Source: an uncultured Carboxylicivirga sp. (GTDB lineage Bacteria > Bacteroidota > Bacteroidia > Bacteroidales > Marinilabiliaceae). From it: a DNA stretch of 64,000 nucleotides. Positions within the stretch are counted from its first letter, which is position 1. Each line of letters begins with the position of its first letter. The translations under genes and the position numbers were made by a program. The stretch covers positions 5,642,001 through 5,706,000 of the forward strand of contig NZ_OY771430.1 of assembly GCF_963674565.1 (NCBI RefSeq). The letters are read 5' to 3'. A model generated the notes under the pieces. That model saw only the letters and a list, made by a program, of their open reading frames with translations, was not told where the DNA came from and ran no database searches. Shown here one piece after another: positions 20,295 through 29,226 of the stretch.

Positions 20295-21965
20295 ATGAAT
20301 TCATTTAAATTGAAAAGTAATCCGAAGAAAATGTCAAATTTTAAGAAGTTCTCTGTTGTTATGTTAGCTATGACTTTATTTTGGAGTTGTAGTAATCATA
20401 AGTCAAATAATGCTGACAGTCGACCCAATATAATGATCATCATGGTGGACGATTCAGGATATTCAGATTTTGGTTGTTACGGCGGGGAAATTCAGACACC
20501 TAATATCGATAAACTGGCAGAAGATGGAATTCGCTTCACACAAATGCATAATGGAGCTAGATGTTGTCCAACTAGAGCATCCTTAATGACGGGTTTATAT
20601 CCTCATACAGCAGGAATTAATGGAATGGGAGTAAACCTGGAAATGAATGCTGCAACGATCGCAGAGGTGTTAAACGAAAATGGGTATCACACCGGCATGA
20701 CCGGTAAGTGGCATCTATCTACCACAAAAAGAATTGGATCCAAAGATGACCAGTTACAGTGGCTGGCACATAGAACTGAACATGGGCCGTTTTCTCCTCT
20801 GGAGAATTATCCATGTAACAGAGGATTTGAAGAACATTGGGGAACCATCTGGGGTGTTGTAGATTATTTCGATCCATTCAGCCTCGTACACAATGAAGAA
20901 CCAATAAAAGAGGTTCCTGAAGATTTCTATGTGACTGATTTTATTACAGAAAAGTCAATCGATTTATTGAACGAATATAGCAAAGATGACAAGCCCTTTT
21001 TTCTATATGTTGCTCATAATGCTCCGCATTGGCCATTGCATGCTTTACCGGAAGATATTGCTAAATATCGTAACAAATACTCTGGTGGTTGGGAAAAGAT
21101 GCGAGAAGAAAGATACATACGAATGGTGGAAATGGGGTTGATTGATAGCTCTAATTATTCCTTGCCAGAGAATTCATCAGGAAGAGATTGGGATAACTGC
21201 GATAAAAAGGAATTTGAAACCAGATGCATGGCAGTACATGCAGCAATGGTCGATCATGTGGATCAAGGTGTGGGTGAAATAATCAACACTCTGAAAAAAA
21301 ATGGTCAGTACGAGAATACTTTGATAATGGTACTTTCTGATAATGGTGCCTCATATGAAAGAGGATATGTACCTGGATTTGACCGACCTGGGTTTACCCG
21401 CGACTCAACCATCATAGATTATTCTTCAGAGAATCCTGGAGCCCAAACAACGTGGAATTATCTGGGTAAAGCTTGGGCAAGTGCAGCTAATACACCATTC
21501 AGATACTGGAAAAAAGAATCGTATGAGGGAGGTAGTGCAACTCCTTTTATTATTCACTGGCCTCAAAAACTTAAGGTTAAGAAAAATACTATAAATCGAG
21601 GATTAGCCCATGTAATTGATGTTTTACCTACTTGTCTTGAAATCAGTGGGGCGAATTATCCAGATAGCATTAATGGATTGAAAACTGTTAGTCTGGATGG
21701 GAAAAGTCTGATGCCATTGATAACAGGAGAAGCACAAGTAATTCATGACACTTTGTTCTGGGAACATGAAAAGGGACGAGCAATTCGAATAGGTGAATGG
21801 AAGATGTCTGCACTTGCTAATCAGCCCTGGGAGCTATTTCATATCACACAGGATTTCACCGAATCCAATAATTTGGCTTCTCAGTATCCCGACAAAGTAA
21901 AAGAAATGGAGGCTGCCTGGGAGAAATGTTATCATGCGATTATAACTAATAATAAGAAAGAATAG
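20295..21965 (+). CDS. Type I (S1 family) sulfatase lipoprotein
   Basis: This is a formylglycine-dependent sulfatase that removes sulfate esters from glycans. The maturation signature CCPTRASLMTG has the formylglycine Cys at residue 90. Metal-ligand motifs MVDDSGYSDFG near the N-terminus and VLSDNGASYERG further on are present, as is GKWHLS. A lipoprotein signal ends in LFWSC. Translation may start at 20295 or at ATG 20331 (MSNFKKFSVV), which gives a tidier signal peptide; the longer form adds 12 residues. The protein needs a maturation enzyme (FGE or anSME), and none is in the window. It is probably co-transcribed with the GH43 gene 50 bases upstream. The S1 subfamily and therefore the sulfated position cannot be assigned by eye. 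Confidence 0.93.
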   Translation: MNSFKLKSNPKKMSNFKKFSVVMLAMTLFWSCSNHKSNNADSRPNIMIIMVDDSGYSDFGCYGGEIQTPNIDKLAEDGIRFTQMHNGARCCPTRASLMTGLYPHTAGINGMGVNLEMNAATIAEVLNENGYHTGMTGKWHLSTTKRIGSKDDQLQWLAHRTEHGPFSPLENYPCNRGFEEHWGTIWGVVDYFDPFSLVHNEEPIKEVPEDFYVTDFITEKSIDLLNEYSKDDKPFFLYVAHNAPHWPLHALPEDIAKYRNKYSGGWEKMREERYIRMVEMGLIDSSNYSLPENSSGRDWDNCDKKEFETRCMAVHAAMVDHVDQGVGEIINTLKKNGQYENTLIMVLSDNGASYERGYVPGFDRPGFTRDSTIIDYSSENPGAQTTWNYLGKAWASAANTPFRYWKKESYEGGSATPFIIHWPQKLKVKKNTINRGLAHVIDVLPTCLEISGANYPDSINGLKTVSLDGKSLMPLITGEAQVIHDTLFWEHEKGRAIRIGEWKMSALANQPWELFHITQDFTESNNLASQYPDKVKEMEAAWEKCYHAIITNNKKE

Positions 21966-21985
21966 ATGAGTTTTCATCTATTTAA
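21961..21985 (+). terminator. Hairpin at the end of the first sulfatase gene
   Basis: A perfect 9-pair stem, AATAGATGA with TCATCTATT, includes the stop codon. The T tract after it is short (TTT), so it may be an mRNA end or a processing/stability element between the sulfatase and LamG genes rather than a full terminator. Confidence 0.45.
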
Positions 21986-22015
21986 ACAATATGTTTAACT
22001 ATCTAATCTAAAATT

Positions 22016-22975
22016 ATGAATGGAAAAATTCTACTAGTTGTAATGATTTGTCTTATCTCATTAAATGTTATCAATGCTCAATTGATTGATAAAGATCAAA
22101 TTAACTGTTATTTGAAGTTTGATAACAATCTGGATAATTCATCTTCAAGTAATGCAACATTTTCTCAGACAATTGGAACTTCGATTTCTTATGGTACAGG
22201 TAAATTTGGACAGGCTGGATATTTCAGTGATGTGGCTCTTGTTTCATCGGGAATTAATTTTAATCCTTATGATGGATTTACAATGATAGCATGGCTAAAT
22301 ATGGACCAGTTATCTTCTGTTGCAGGTGCTCAGACATGGGTTCATCAGAAAGATGTTGCTGGTCAGAATCCAGGGCGAATACATATGGAGGTTCTTGCTG
22401 AAGATTATCTTGGCTCATTTACTGATGGTGTCAGAGGAGATGATGTAACTCCAATCCTAGCCAATACGTGGTATCATTTTGCTGTTGTAAAAGATGCAAG
22501 TGCTGGGAAAAGATACATTTATGTAAATGGAGTACTTGTTAATGAAGTAAATGGAGGTATAGAGAGTAATACAGGTGAAATTGTTTTGGGAGCTAGAAAA
22601 AATGAAACCGATTTAATGGTTAAAGGTGGTCTGATGGATGAGTTTCTTCTTACTTCTCAGGTACTTGATATAACTGCTATTAATTCAATAATGAATGACG
22701 GTGTTGAAGCTGCAATGACCTCTACATTAATTAATAAATATCCAGTTTCAGAGAAAAACTATTATAATGATGGAATATTACATATTTCATTTAGTCAGCC
22801 AGTGTCACAGGTTAAGTATTCCATATATGACATTTCAGGTAAATGTTTTGTTGATGAATTAATCAATATTGAATCATCAACTTATGAAATGCCACTTCAA
22901 TTGAAGAAAGGAATATATATTCTAAAGGTTACTTCACCTGAGGGAATTATTTCGAATAAGTTTATTGTGAAATAA
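22016..22975 (+). CDS. Free LamG (concanavalin A-like) protein with T9SS sorting domain
   Basis: A Sec signal peptide (to NVINAQ) is followed by a single LamG/laminin-G-type jelly-roll domain at about residues 28-225 (YLKFDNNLDNSSSS, GKFGQAGYF, MIAWLNMDQ, NTWYHFAVVKD, RYIYVNGVLV). A C-terminal type IX secretion sorting domain follows at about 240-319 (YSIYDISGKCF, KKGIYILKV, NKFIVK). No catalytic residues are recognised. The protein therefore looks like a secreted or surface-attached glycan-binding module without an enzyme. Its LamG domain shares the HQKD...PGRIxMExL stretch and other segments with the LamG domain of the glycosidase at 52467-54545, which suggests the same ligand. The gene lies 50 bases after a sulfatase and ends in a strong terminator. 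Confidence 0.85.
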   Translation: MNGKILLVVMICLISLNVINAQLIDKDQINCYLKFDNNLDNSSSSNATFSQTIGTSISYGTGKFGQAGYFSDVALVSSGINFNPYDGFTMIAWLNMDQLSSVAGAQTWVHQKDVAGQNPGRIHMEVLAEDYLGSFTDGVRGDDVTPILANTWYHFAVVKDASAGKRYIYVNGVLVNEVNGGIESNTGEIVLGARKNETDLMVKGGLMDEFLLTSQVLDITAINSIMNDGVEAAMTSTLINKYPVSEKNYYNDGILHISFSQPVSQVKYSIYDISGKCFVDELINIESSTYEMPLQLKKGIYILKVTSPEGIISNKFIVK

Positions 22976-22991
22976 GTATATTTAATAGTGT

Positions 22992-23023
22992 TAGGTTACC
23001 TCATATTTGAGGTAACCTATTTT
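22992..23023 (+). terminator. Strong terminator after the LamG gene
   Basis: TAGGTTACCTCA and TGAGGTAACCTA form a perfect 12-pair stem with a 4-base loop, followed by TTTT. It marks the end of the GH43-sulfatase-LamG unit and implies that the following sulfatase has its own promoter. Confidence 0.9.
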
Positions 23024-23153
23024 GGGGGACTTAAAAATGACTTTAATTAAGGAACTTATAAGAGGTCGTATCAATGAAAATTTATAATTAACTTATAGAT
23101 TACCATAGTTATAAGGTGAAATAAGTTGTTTGTTAAATTGAAACTTAAATAAG

Positions 23154-24680
23154 ATGAATAAAAATTTTCAGGACTTTACTATTGTTTTAGCCACTCTTGT
23201 AATGATATTAAGTACAGGTTGTTCAGAGAAAAAGGCAGTAGAAAAATTAAAGCCAAATATAGTTCTTATTTATGTTGACGATTTAGGTTATGGCGATATT
23301 GGTGTTAATGGAGCAACTGGTGTTGAAACTCCCAATATTGACAGAATGGCCACACTGGGACTGAATTTTCATGATGCACATTGCTCAGCTTCAACCTGTA
23401 CACCATCACGTTATTCTTTATTAACAGGTAGCTATGCCTTTCGGAGAAATGCGGCAATACTTCCGGGAGATGCTCCTTTGCTAATCGATCCATCAAAAGA
23501 AACATTACCATCCATGCTTCAGAATGCAGGTTATAAAACGGCAGTAGTTGGTAAATGGCATTTAGGGCTGGGTATGGGTAAGGTTGATTGGAATAAGGAA
23601 ATAACTCCAGGTGCAAAAGAAGTTGGTTTCGATTATAGTTATATAATTCCTGCTACTCCTGATAGAGTGCCTTGTGTATTTGTCGAAAATAATAAGGTAG
23701 CTGGTTTGGATTTAAATGATCCAATTGAGGTGGATTATCAAAACGATTATGGAGAGTATCCTACAGGCATTGAGCATTCTGATTTGTTAAAGATAAAAGC
23801 TGATAGGCAGCATAGTTGTACTATTATCAATGGAGTGAGTAGAATCGGTTATATGAAAGGTGGGAAGAGTGCCTTGTGGGTAGATGAGAATTTTGGTAAA
23901 GTGCTGACGCAAAAAGCTTCCGACTTTATCATTGAAAATAAGGATCAGCCATTCTTTCTCTATTTCTCACTTCCTAATATTCATGTGCCACGAATGCCTG
24001 ATGCAGTGTTTGTTGGTAAAAGTTCTATGGGACCAAGAGGTGATGATATTGCTGAAATGGATTTTTGTACAGGTAAAATTATTTCATTGTTGGAAGAACT
24101 AAAATTAGATAAAAATACATTGGTTATCTTTTCAAGTGATAATGGACCAATTCTTAATGATGGATATGATGATGATGCTGTTCAGATGTTGGGTAATCAT
24201 AATCCTGCAGGACCTTATAAAGGTGCCAAATATTCAGCTTTTGAAGCTGGAACCAGAATGCCGACAGTTGTTTACTGGCCTGGAACAGTTCAACCCGGTT
24301 CGAGCCATGCTTTACTTTCGCAGGTAGACTTGTATGCTTCACTTGCTAGTCTGGTAGGGAAAAAAGTAAGTGATGGTTCTGCACCAGATAGTGAGAATCA
24401 TTTAGATGCATGGTTAGGAAAAAATCAAATTGGGCGAAAGATTATGCTGGAAGAAGCATTTACTTTTGCATTGCGTATGGGAGATTGGAAATTAATTGCA
24501 CCTCAAACATCAGTAACCCCTGATTGGTTGATTAACAAAGATGTTGAAACAGGTTTATCCAATGATGTTCAGCTTTACAATTTAAAAGACGATATTGGAG
24601 AAACTCAAAATGTTCAGGAGATGTATCCGGATACACTTTATCGAATGCAAAGTATCCTTACAGAGATACTTAACAAATAA
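23154..24680 (+). CDS. Type I (S1 family) sulfatase lipoprotein
   Basis: This is a second formylglycine sulfatase of PUL A. The signature CTPSRYSLLTG has its modified Cys at residue 82. The metal-binding motifs VDDLGYGDIG and FSSDNGPIL and the GKWHLG motif are intact. A lipoprotein signal ends in LSTGC. It differs from the sulfatase at 20295 in its signature and length (508 residues), so it probably acts on another sulfate position or unit. A strong terminator separates it from the LamG gene upstream. It converges with the second hybrid regulator gene, with only 16 bases between the stop codons. S1 subfamily not assigned. Confidence 0.94.
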   Translation: MNKNFQDFTIVLATLVMILSTGCSEKKAVEKLKPNIVLIYVDDLGYGDIGVNGATGVETPNIDRMATLGLNFHDAHCSASTCTPSRYSLLTGSYAFRRNAAILPGDAPLLIDPSKETLPSMLQNAGYKTAVVGKWHLGLGMGKVDWNKEITPGAKEVGFDYSYIIPATPDRVPCVFVENNKVAGLDLNDPIEVDYQNDYGEYPTGIEHSDLLKIKADRQHSCTIINGVSRIGYMKGGKSALWVDENFGKVLTQKASDFIIENKDQPFFLYFSLPNIHVPRMPDAVFVGKSSMGPRGDDIAEMDFCTGKIISLLEELKLDKNTLVIFSSDNGPILNDGYDDDAVQMLGNHNPAGPYKGAKYSAFEAGTRMPTVVYWPGTVQPGSSHALLSQVDLYASLASLVGKKVSDGSAPDSENHLDAWLGKNQIGRKIMLEEAFTFALRMGDWKLIAPQTSVTPDWLINKDVETGLSNDVQLYNLKDDIGETQNVQEMYPDTLYRMQSILTEILNK

Positions 24681-24696
24681 AGATGTACGATTAGAA

Positions 24697-27600
24697 TTAC
24701 ATTGGTTTTTCAGTTTTTAAGAAATCAGAAGGTGAAATATCAAATTCGGTTTTGAAACATTTACTGAAATAACTTGGACTCGAGAAACCACATTTAAAGG
24801 ATGTTTCAGCTATGTTAATTCCTGCACTTAATAATCTTTTTGCATAATGTAATCGTTTTTTTCTGATGTATTCACTAATTGGCAAATCCAAAAGGTTTTT
24901 CATTTTTACATGTAATACAGTTCTGCTAATCCCTAATTTACTGGTGATATCAGAAACCTGGAAGAGTGTATTATCTATATTGTCATCAATCAGCTCATTA
25001 AGTTTCAAAATGAATTCGTTATCCGGATTACTGATAGATTCCATTTCTTTGTTGGAATAAATAAAATCCTGCATTTCTTTCTGCTGCTGATGTTTTAACT
25101 CAAGCATGTTGTTAACCTGTAAGGCTAATTCATTAGGGTCGAAAGGCTTAGTAATATATGCATTAGCACCACATTGAAAACCTTCAATATGATTTTGTTG
25201 ATCGTTTTTAGCCGTTAACAGAAAAACCGGAATATGAGAAGTTAGGATGTCATTCTTAATTCTTTTACAGAACTCATAACCATTCATTTGAGGCATCATA
25301 ACATCACTAATAATTAAATCAGGAACATCTTTCTGAATTATATTTAGGGCATTTAAACCATTGTCAGCAGTTAATATTCTGTACTTATCAGAGAATAGAT
25401 CAGCAGTAAAATTTACTAGTTCTTTATTATCATCAACAATCAAAATTACTTGTTTATTAACCTTAATAGACTCAATTTTCTGCTTGTCGAGATTCCTTTT
25501 ATCAACAGGCAATGCTATTTCAGAATACCGGTAGTTCTTAAGAAAACTTTCTTCTTTTTCAATAGTCACCAGTTCATCATTCTCAAATGCACTTTTGGTC
25601 ACATTTATTTCTAATCCAAATTCCGATCCAACATTTAATTCACTTGAGACCTCAATCTTACCTTTATGCAGTTTAACCAATTTTTTGGTGAGTGATAATC
25701 CAATACCCCATCCATTAAAATCTTCAGAGTTCTCAGATTTTATTTGATAATACTCATCAAAAATATGAGATAATTCATTTTGAGGAATACCAATTCCACT
25801 ATCTTCAATCTTTAATTTTAAGAAGATATCACCTTCTAAGTTATCAGTCAATGAACTTGAAATTCTGATTTCTTTGCCTTGTGGGGTAAATTTAATGGCA
25901 TTGGAAAGTAAATTGTTCACAATCTTTTCAAGATGAGAGGGAGAGAACCAGACTTCTTCACCATGGTCTTCAATATTAAGAGTTAAAGTCAACTCTTTGG
26001 CATAGATGTTCTCATAGTACAATTCAACTTGATTTTTAATAAAATGTAAAGGATTGCCGTTAACAAGATGAAGTCTCAATAGCCCGTTTTCAATTTTATT
26101 AAAGGTGGTTAATTCATCAATAAGGCTTACCATCTTAATGGCATTTCGGTGTGCCAGTTGAAGACGTTTCTTAATATCTCCTGTTAAGTTTGTGTTGCTA
26201 ATAATTGATTTTAATGGTGCAACTATTAAAGATAAAGGAGTTTTTAATTCGTGAGAAATAGATGTGAAGAAGTCAATTTTTATTTTATTGATTTCTTTTA
26301 ATTTCTCTTTTTCCATTAATGCAATTCGTATCAGATTTTTTTGTTGTAAGCGAGAGCTGGAAATTTTTATTACGATGTAAGAAAGTCCAATTAGAAACAG
26401 AAAATAAAGTATAAAGGCATAATTGGAACGATAAAAAGGTGGATTTATGATGATTTCAATCTGGGTTATTGGAGCATCATCCCAATTGATGGAAGAGTTA
26501 TTGGCTCGCACCATCAATGTATACTTACCATTAGGAATGTTGGAACAAACAATTCGTCTTTGATTACCAACATTTATCCAGTTATTATCTCTCCCAATTA
26601 ATTTAACAGCATAATTAATGGTGCTTGTGTGCCCGGGTAATATGGCAGAATAATCAATATAAAAGTTTTTTGATTGTGCATAGGTCAACTCTATCTGCTT
26701 GGTCTGGTTCAAACTTGTTGTTAACGGACTATTAGTGCTGTTGGCCAAAACAACTTTATTATCAATGAATAAATTAACCAAATTAACCTTTAACTCTTCT
26801 TTAGGTAATGCTAATTTGTTTGGATAAAAACCAATTAAGCCATAGATGCTACCGAAATAAAATTGTCCGTTATTACTTCTTAGACAGGATGAATAATTGA
26901 ATTGATTAATTGGAAGACCTTCATCGGTAGTATATTTTGTAACTGAATTTCTTTCCTTATTTAAACAAATCAACCCGGCATGGGTACTAACCCAGAGTTT
27001 ATGATTGTCATCTTCCAGAATACCACAAATTGATTTGTCATTATTGTAATTCGAAATTTCTAAATGAGTAATTCTGTTGTTTTCCGGATCTAACTGATGC
27101 AATCCTTTATTATTGGTGCCAATCCAGATGACTCCTTTCTTATCCTGATACAAATAAGTGATGTAATTATCCAATAGGGTTGGATTATTTTCATTGCTTT
27201 GTAGATGGGTGATTTCACCACTGGTAATATTGTATTTAAACAGGCCAAGGTTGACAGTTCCTAGCCATAGGTTATTCTCTTTGTCAATCAGCATTGTGTA
27301 AATGAATTCAGAGGAGAGTAACCGGTTATTAATTGTTTTAAAAGTGTTTGAAGTTTTATCGTAATAGCGAAGACCAATGGTTGAGCCAATCCAAAGTGTT
27401 TGATTTGAATCTTTTACTAAAGAAAAGATTGCATCAGATTCCAATCCATTGTTGATATTAGCCCTAAATCTTTGTGTTTTTTTTGTTTCAATATTGTAAT
27501 TGTATAGTCCGGATAAAAAGGTACCAACCCAAAGTTCGTTCGTCAATGAATCGTATAATAACTCATGTACATTATTACCAAATTGAGGCAAAGAGCTGAT

Positions 27601-28755
27601 CTTATTTGTCTCTTTATTATATACATTCAAGCCACCATCTTCAGTAGCAATCCATAAGTCATCGTTAATCTCAACAAGCCTTCTGACTGCTTTCCCTTTA
27701 AGGTCAAAATCACTAATTCCTGGTTCAATAATGTTAAATAATTCTGAACTGCTTAAAACAATGTTAATTCCTCCAAAATAGGTTCCAATCCAGGTATTAC
27801 CTTTTTTGTCATGCAAAATGGAGTAGATGGGATTATCGTTTAATGTATTATTGTTCGAGAAGTCCTGTTGGATTATTTCCACTTGTTCCTGAGTGTTGAT
27901 AATTGTAATACCTTTCTCGGTACCTAACCAGATATTACCTTTGTTGTCTTCTGAAATAACACGAACAACCCCGTCTGAAATAGTATGTTCATCCCAGATT
28001 TTTATTTCCTGAGTTTTGAGTTTTACACGCTGAATTCCTTTGTGATTTCTACTTATCCAGAGGTTTTGGTGAGAATCAAAAAACATAGGAGTTATGATAT
28101 TTCTATCTGAAACATTTAAAAAATCTTTATAAATGGTTGGATTTAAGTAGGTATAGGCATTTGTTTCATCATTATAGTTTACTATTCCATTGCTTGTAGT
28201 TAAAAAAATTTCATCATCGGCATTTATTGCCATAGAATAGTATAAGGTATTTGCATTGTCCTTTATTTGTTCGAATTCATCTTTCGACTCATTGTACTTA
28301 AATAAAAAAGCTCCACTTGCAAATATTTCACCTTCAGATGTTCTCTTTATGGTATGTATTAGTGATTTGTTGAGATTGTAATTTTTAAAGCTGTTAGTTT
28401 CCGGAATATATCTTGATATACCAATAGAATGGCCAATCCATAGTCTGTGTTTATGATCTTCATAAATTGCTTTTATGAAGTTGTGCATTAAACTGGTTGA
28501 ATCATTCTGTTCGTTAAAAAATGACATAAAACTATATCCGTCGTATTTGCACAGTCCACATTTGGTTCCGATCCATAAATAACCGTTATGGTCCTGAAAT
28601 AAAGCTTCAATTTGCTGATGAGGCAACCCATCCCTGTCAGTGAGATGCACAAAACGATTGTTTTCTGCCGATATTTCAAAAGTTGATGAAACAATCAGAA
28701 TTACAAGGATGTAGCTTTTTAAAATTTGATTCAGCATATTAATGAAATTACTCAT
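24697..28755 (-). CDS. Hybrid two-component system regulator (HTCS) of PUL B
   Basis: The domain order is the same as in the regulator at 9864-13916: signal peptide at about residues 1-30, propeller repeats with WIGT strings (about 35-690), a Y_Y_Y domain, a transmembrane helix (SNYAFILYFLFLIGLSYIVI), a kinase with His835 in SHELKTPLSL, a HATPase domain with GWGIGLSLTKKLV, a receiver with Asp1151 in SDVMMPQMNG, and an AraC-type DNA-binding domain at the C-terminus. At 1352 residues it is nearly the same length as its paralogue. It is divergent from the GxGYxYP gene at 29227 and likely activates PUL B on sensing a breakdown product. Its own promoter is well formed. A second in-frame ATG lies six codons in. 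Confidence 0.93.
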   Translation of the reverse strand: MSNFINMLNQILKSYILVILIVSSTFEISAENNRFVHLTDRDGLPHQQIEALFQDHNGYLWIGTKCGLCKYDGYSFMSFFNEQNDSTSLMHNFIKAIYEDHKHRLWIGHSIGISRYIPETNSFKNYNLNKSLIHTIKRTSEGEIFASGAFLFKYNESKDEFEQIKDNANTLYYSMAINADDEIFLTTSNGIVNYNDETNAYTYLNPTIYKDFLNVSDRNIITPMFFDSHQNLWISRNHKGIQRVKLKTQEIKIWDEHTISDGVVRVISEDNKGNIWLGTEKGITIINTQEQVEIIQQDFSNNNTLNDNPIYSILHDKKGNTWIGTYFGGINIVLSSSELFNIIEPGISDFDLKGKAVRRLVEINDDLWIATEDGGLNVYNKETNKISSLPQFGNNVHELLYDSLTNELWVGTFLSGLYNYNIETKKTQRFRANINNGLESDAIFSLVKDSNQTLWIGSTIGLRYYDKTSNTFKTINNRLLSSEFIYTMLIDKENNLWLGTVNLGLFKYNITSGEITHLQSNENNPTLLDNYITYLYQDKKGVIWIGTNNKGLHQLDPENNRITHLEISNYNNDKSICGILEDDNHKLWVSTHAGLICLNKERNSVTKYTTDEGLPINQFNYSSCLRSNNGQFYFGSIYGLIGFYPNKLALPKEELKVNLVNLFIDNKVVLANSTNSPLTTSLNQTKQIELTYAQSKNFYIDYSAILPGHTSTINYAVKLIGRDNNWINVGNQRRIVCSNIPNGKYTLMVRANNSSINWDDAPITQIEIIINPPFYRSNYAFILYFLFLIGLSYIVIKISSSRLQQKNLIRIALMEKEKLKEINKIKIDFFTSISHELKTPLSLIVAPLKSIISNTNLTGDIKKRLQLAHRNAIKMVSLIDELTTFNKIENGLLRLHLVNGNPLHFIKNQVELYYENIYAKELTLTLNIEDHGEEVWFSPSHLEKIVNNLLSNAIKFTPQGKEIRISSSLTDNLEGDIFLKLKIEDSGIGIPQNELSHIFDEYYQIKSENSEDFNGWGIGLSLTKKLVKLHKGKIEVSSELNVGSEFGLEINVTKSAFENDELVTIEKEESFLKNYRYSEIALPVDKRNLDKQKIESIKVNKQVILIVDDNKELVNFTADLFSDKYRILTADNGLNALNIIQKDVPDLIISDVMMPQMNGYEFCKRIKNDILTSHIPVFLLTAKNDQQNHIEGFQCGANAYITKPFDPNELALQVNNMLELKHQQQKEMQDFIYSNKEMESISNPDNEFILKLNELIDDNIDNTLFQVSDITSKLGISRTVLHVKMKNLLDLPISEYIRKKRLHYAKRLLSAGINIAETSFKCGFSSPSYFSKCFKTEFDISPSDFLKTEKPM

Positions 28756-28828
28756 TCGTTCATGGATGCATAACCTTTAGTAGTTAGAATCTCTGATTAA
28801 AGAATAAAATGTAATCATGAGTGAAATT

Positions 28829-28859
28829 CAAATATATAAAGAAAGTAGATTTACTACAA
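28829..28859 (-). promoter_or_regulatory. Promoter of the PUL B regulator (-33/-7)
   Basis: On the minus strand, TTG (28859-28857), a 20-base spacer and TATATTTG (28836-28829) match the Bacteroidota TTG-N17-23-TAnnTTTG promoter. The expected 5' leader is about 65 bases. The rest of the 471-base divergent gap 28756-29226 is very AT-rich; I found no consensus promoter for the rightward gene and no convincing small gene. Confidence 0.6.
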
Positions 28860-29226
28860 TCAATCATTTTTGACGTTTTACAATTCTATAAATGGGATTG
28901 AAGTTACGGTATATGTAAATGGTATGAAATGAACTGTTTAAATATAACCATGTTTTTAAAGTGTTAATTTTGCAGAAGAGAAATGGAACGAAATTGTATG
29001 AAATCAGAACAATATTACTAAATAAGAAAATCAGATTGGATAACTCACCAGTTTTCAACTTAATTAAGTATAAAATCTTTCACTCATTATTTATTTCAAA
29101 AGTAATCTGAATTATCATTTCTTGAATAAAAACTTACAAAGTTTTGAGTGTATTGTATATGTTAATTGTATTAAAATAGTTGATGCAATTTTAAAAAACT
29201 GAATCCTGATTAAAACGATATTATCA

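Noticed and set aside
28864..29058. A 64-codon open frame on the minus strand in the regulator/GxGYxYP gap
   Set aside because: It lies in very AT-rich intergenic DNA, overlaps the region just upstream of the regulator promoter, has low-complexity hydrophobic content and shows no family match that I recognise.
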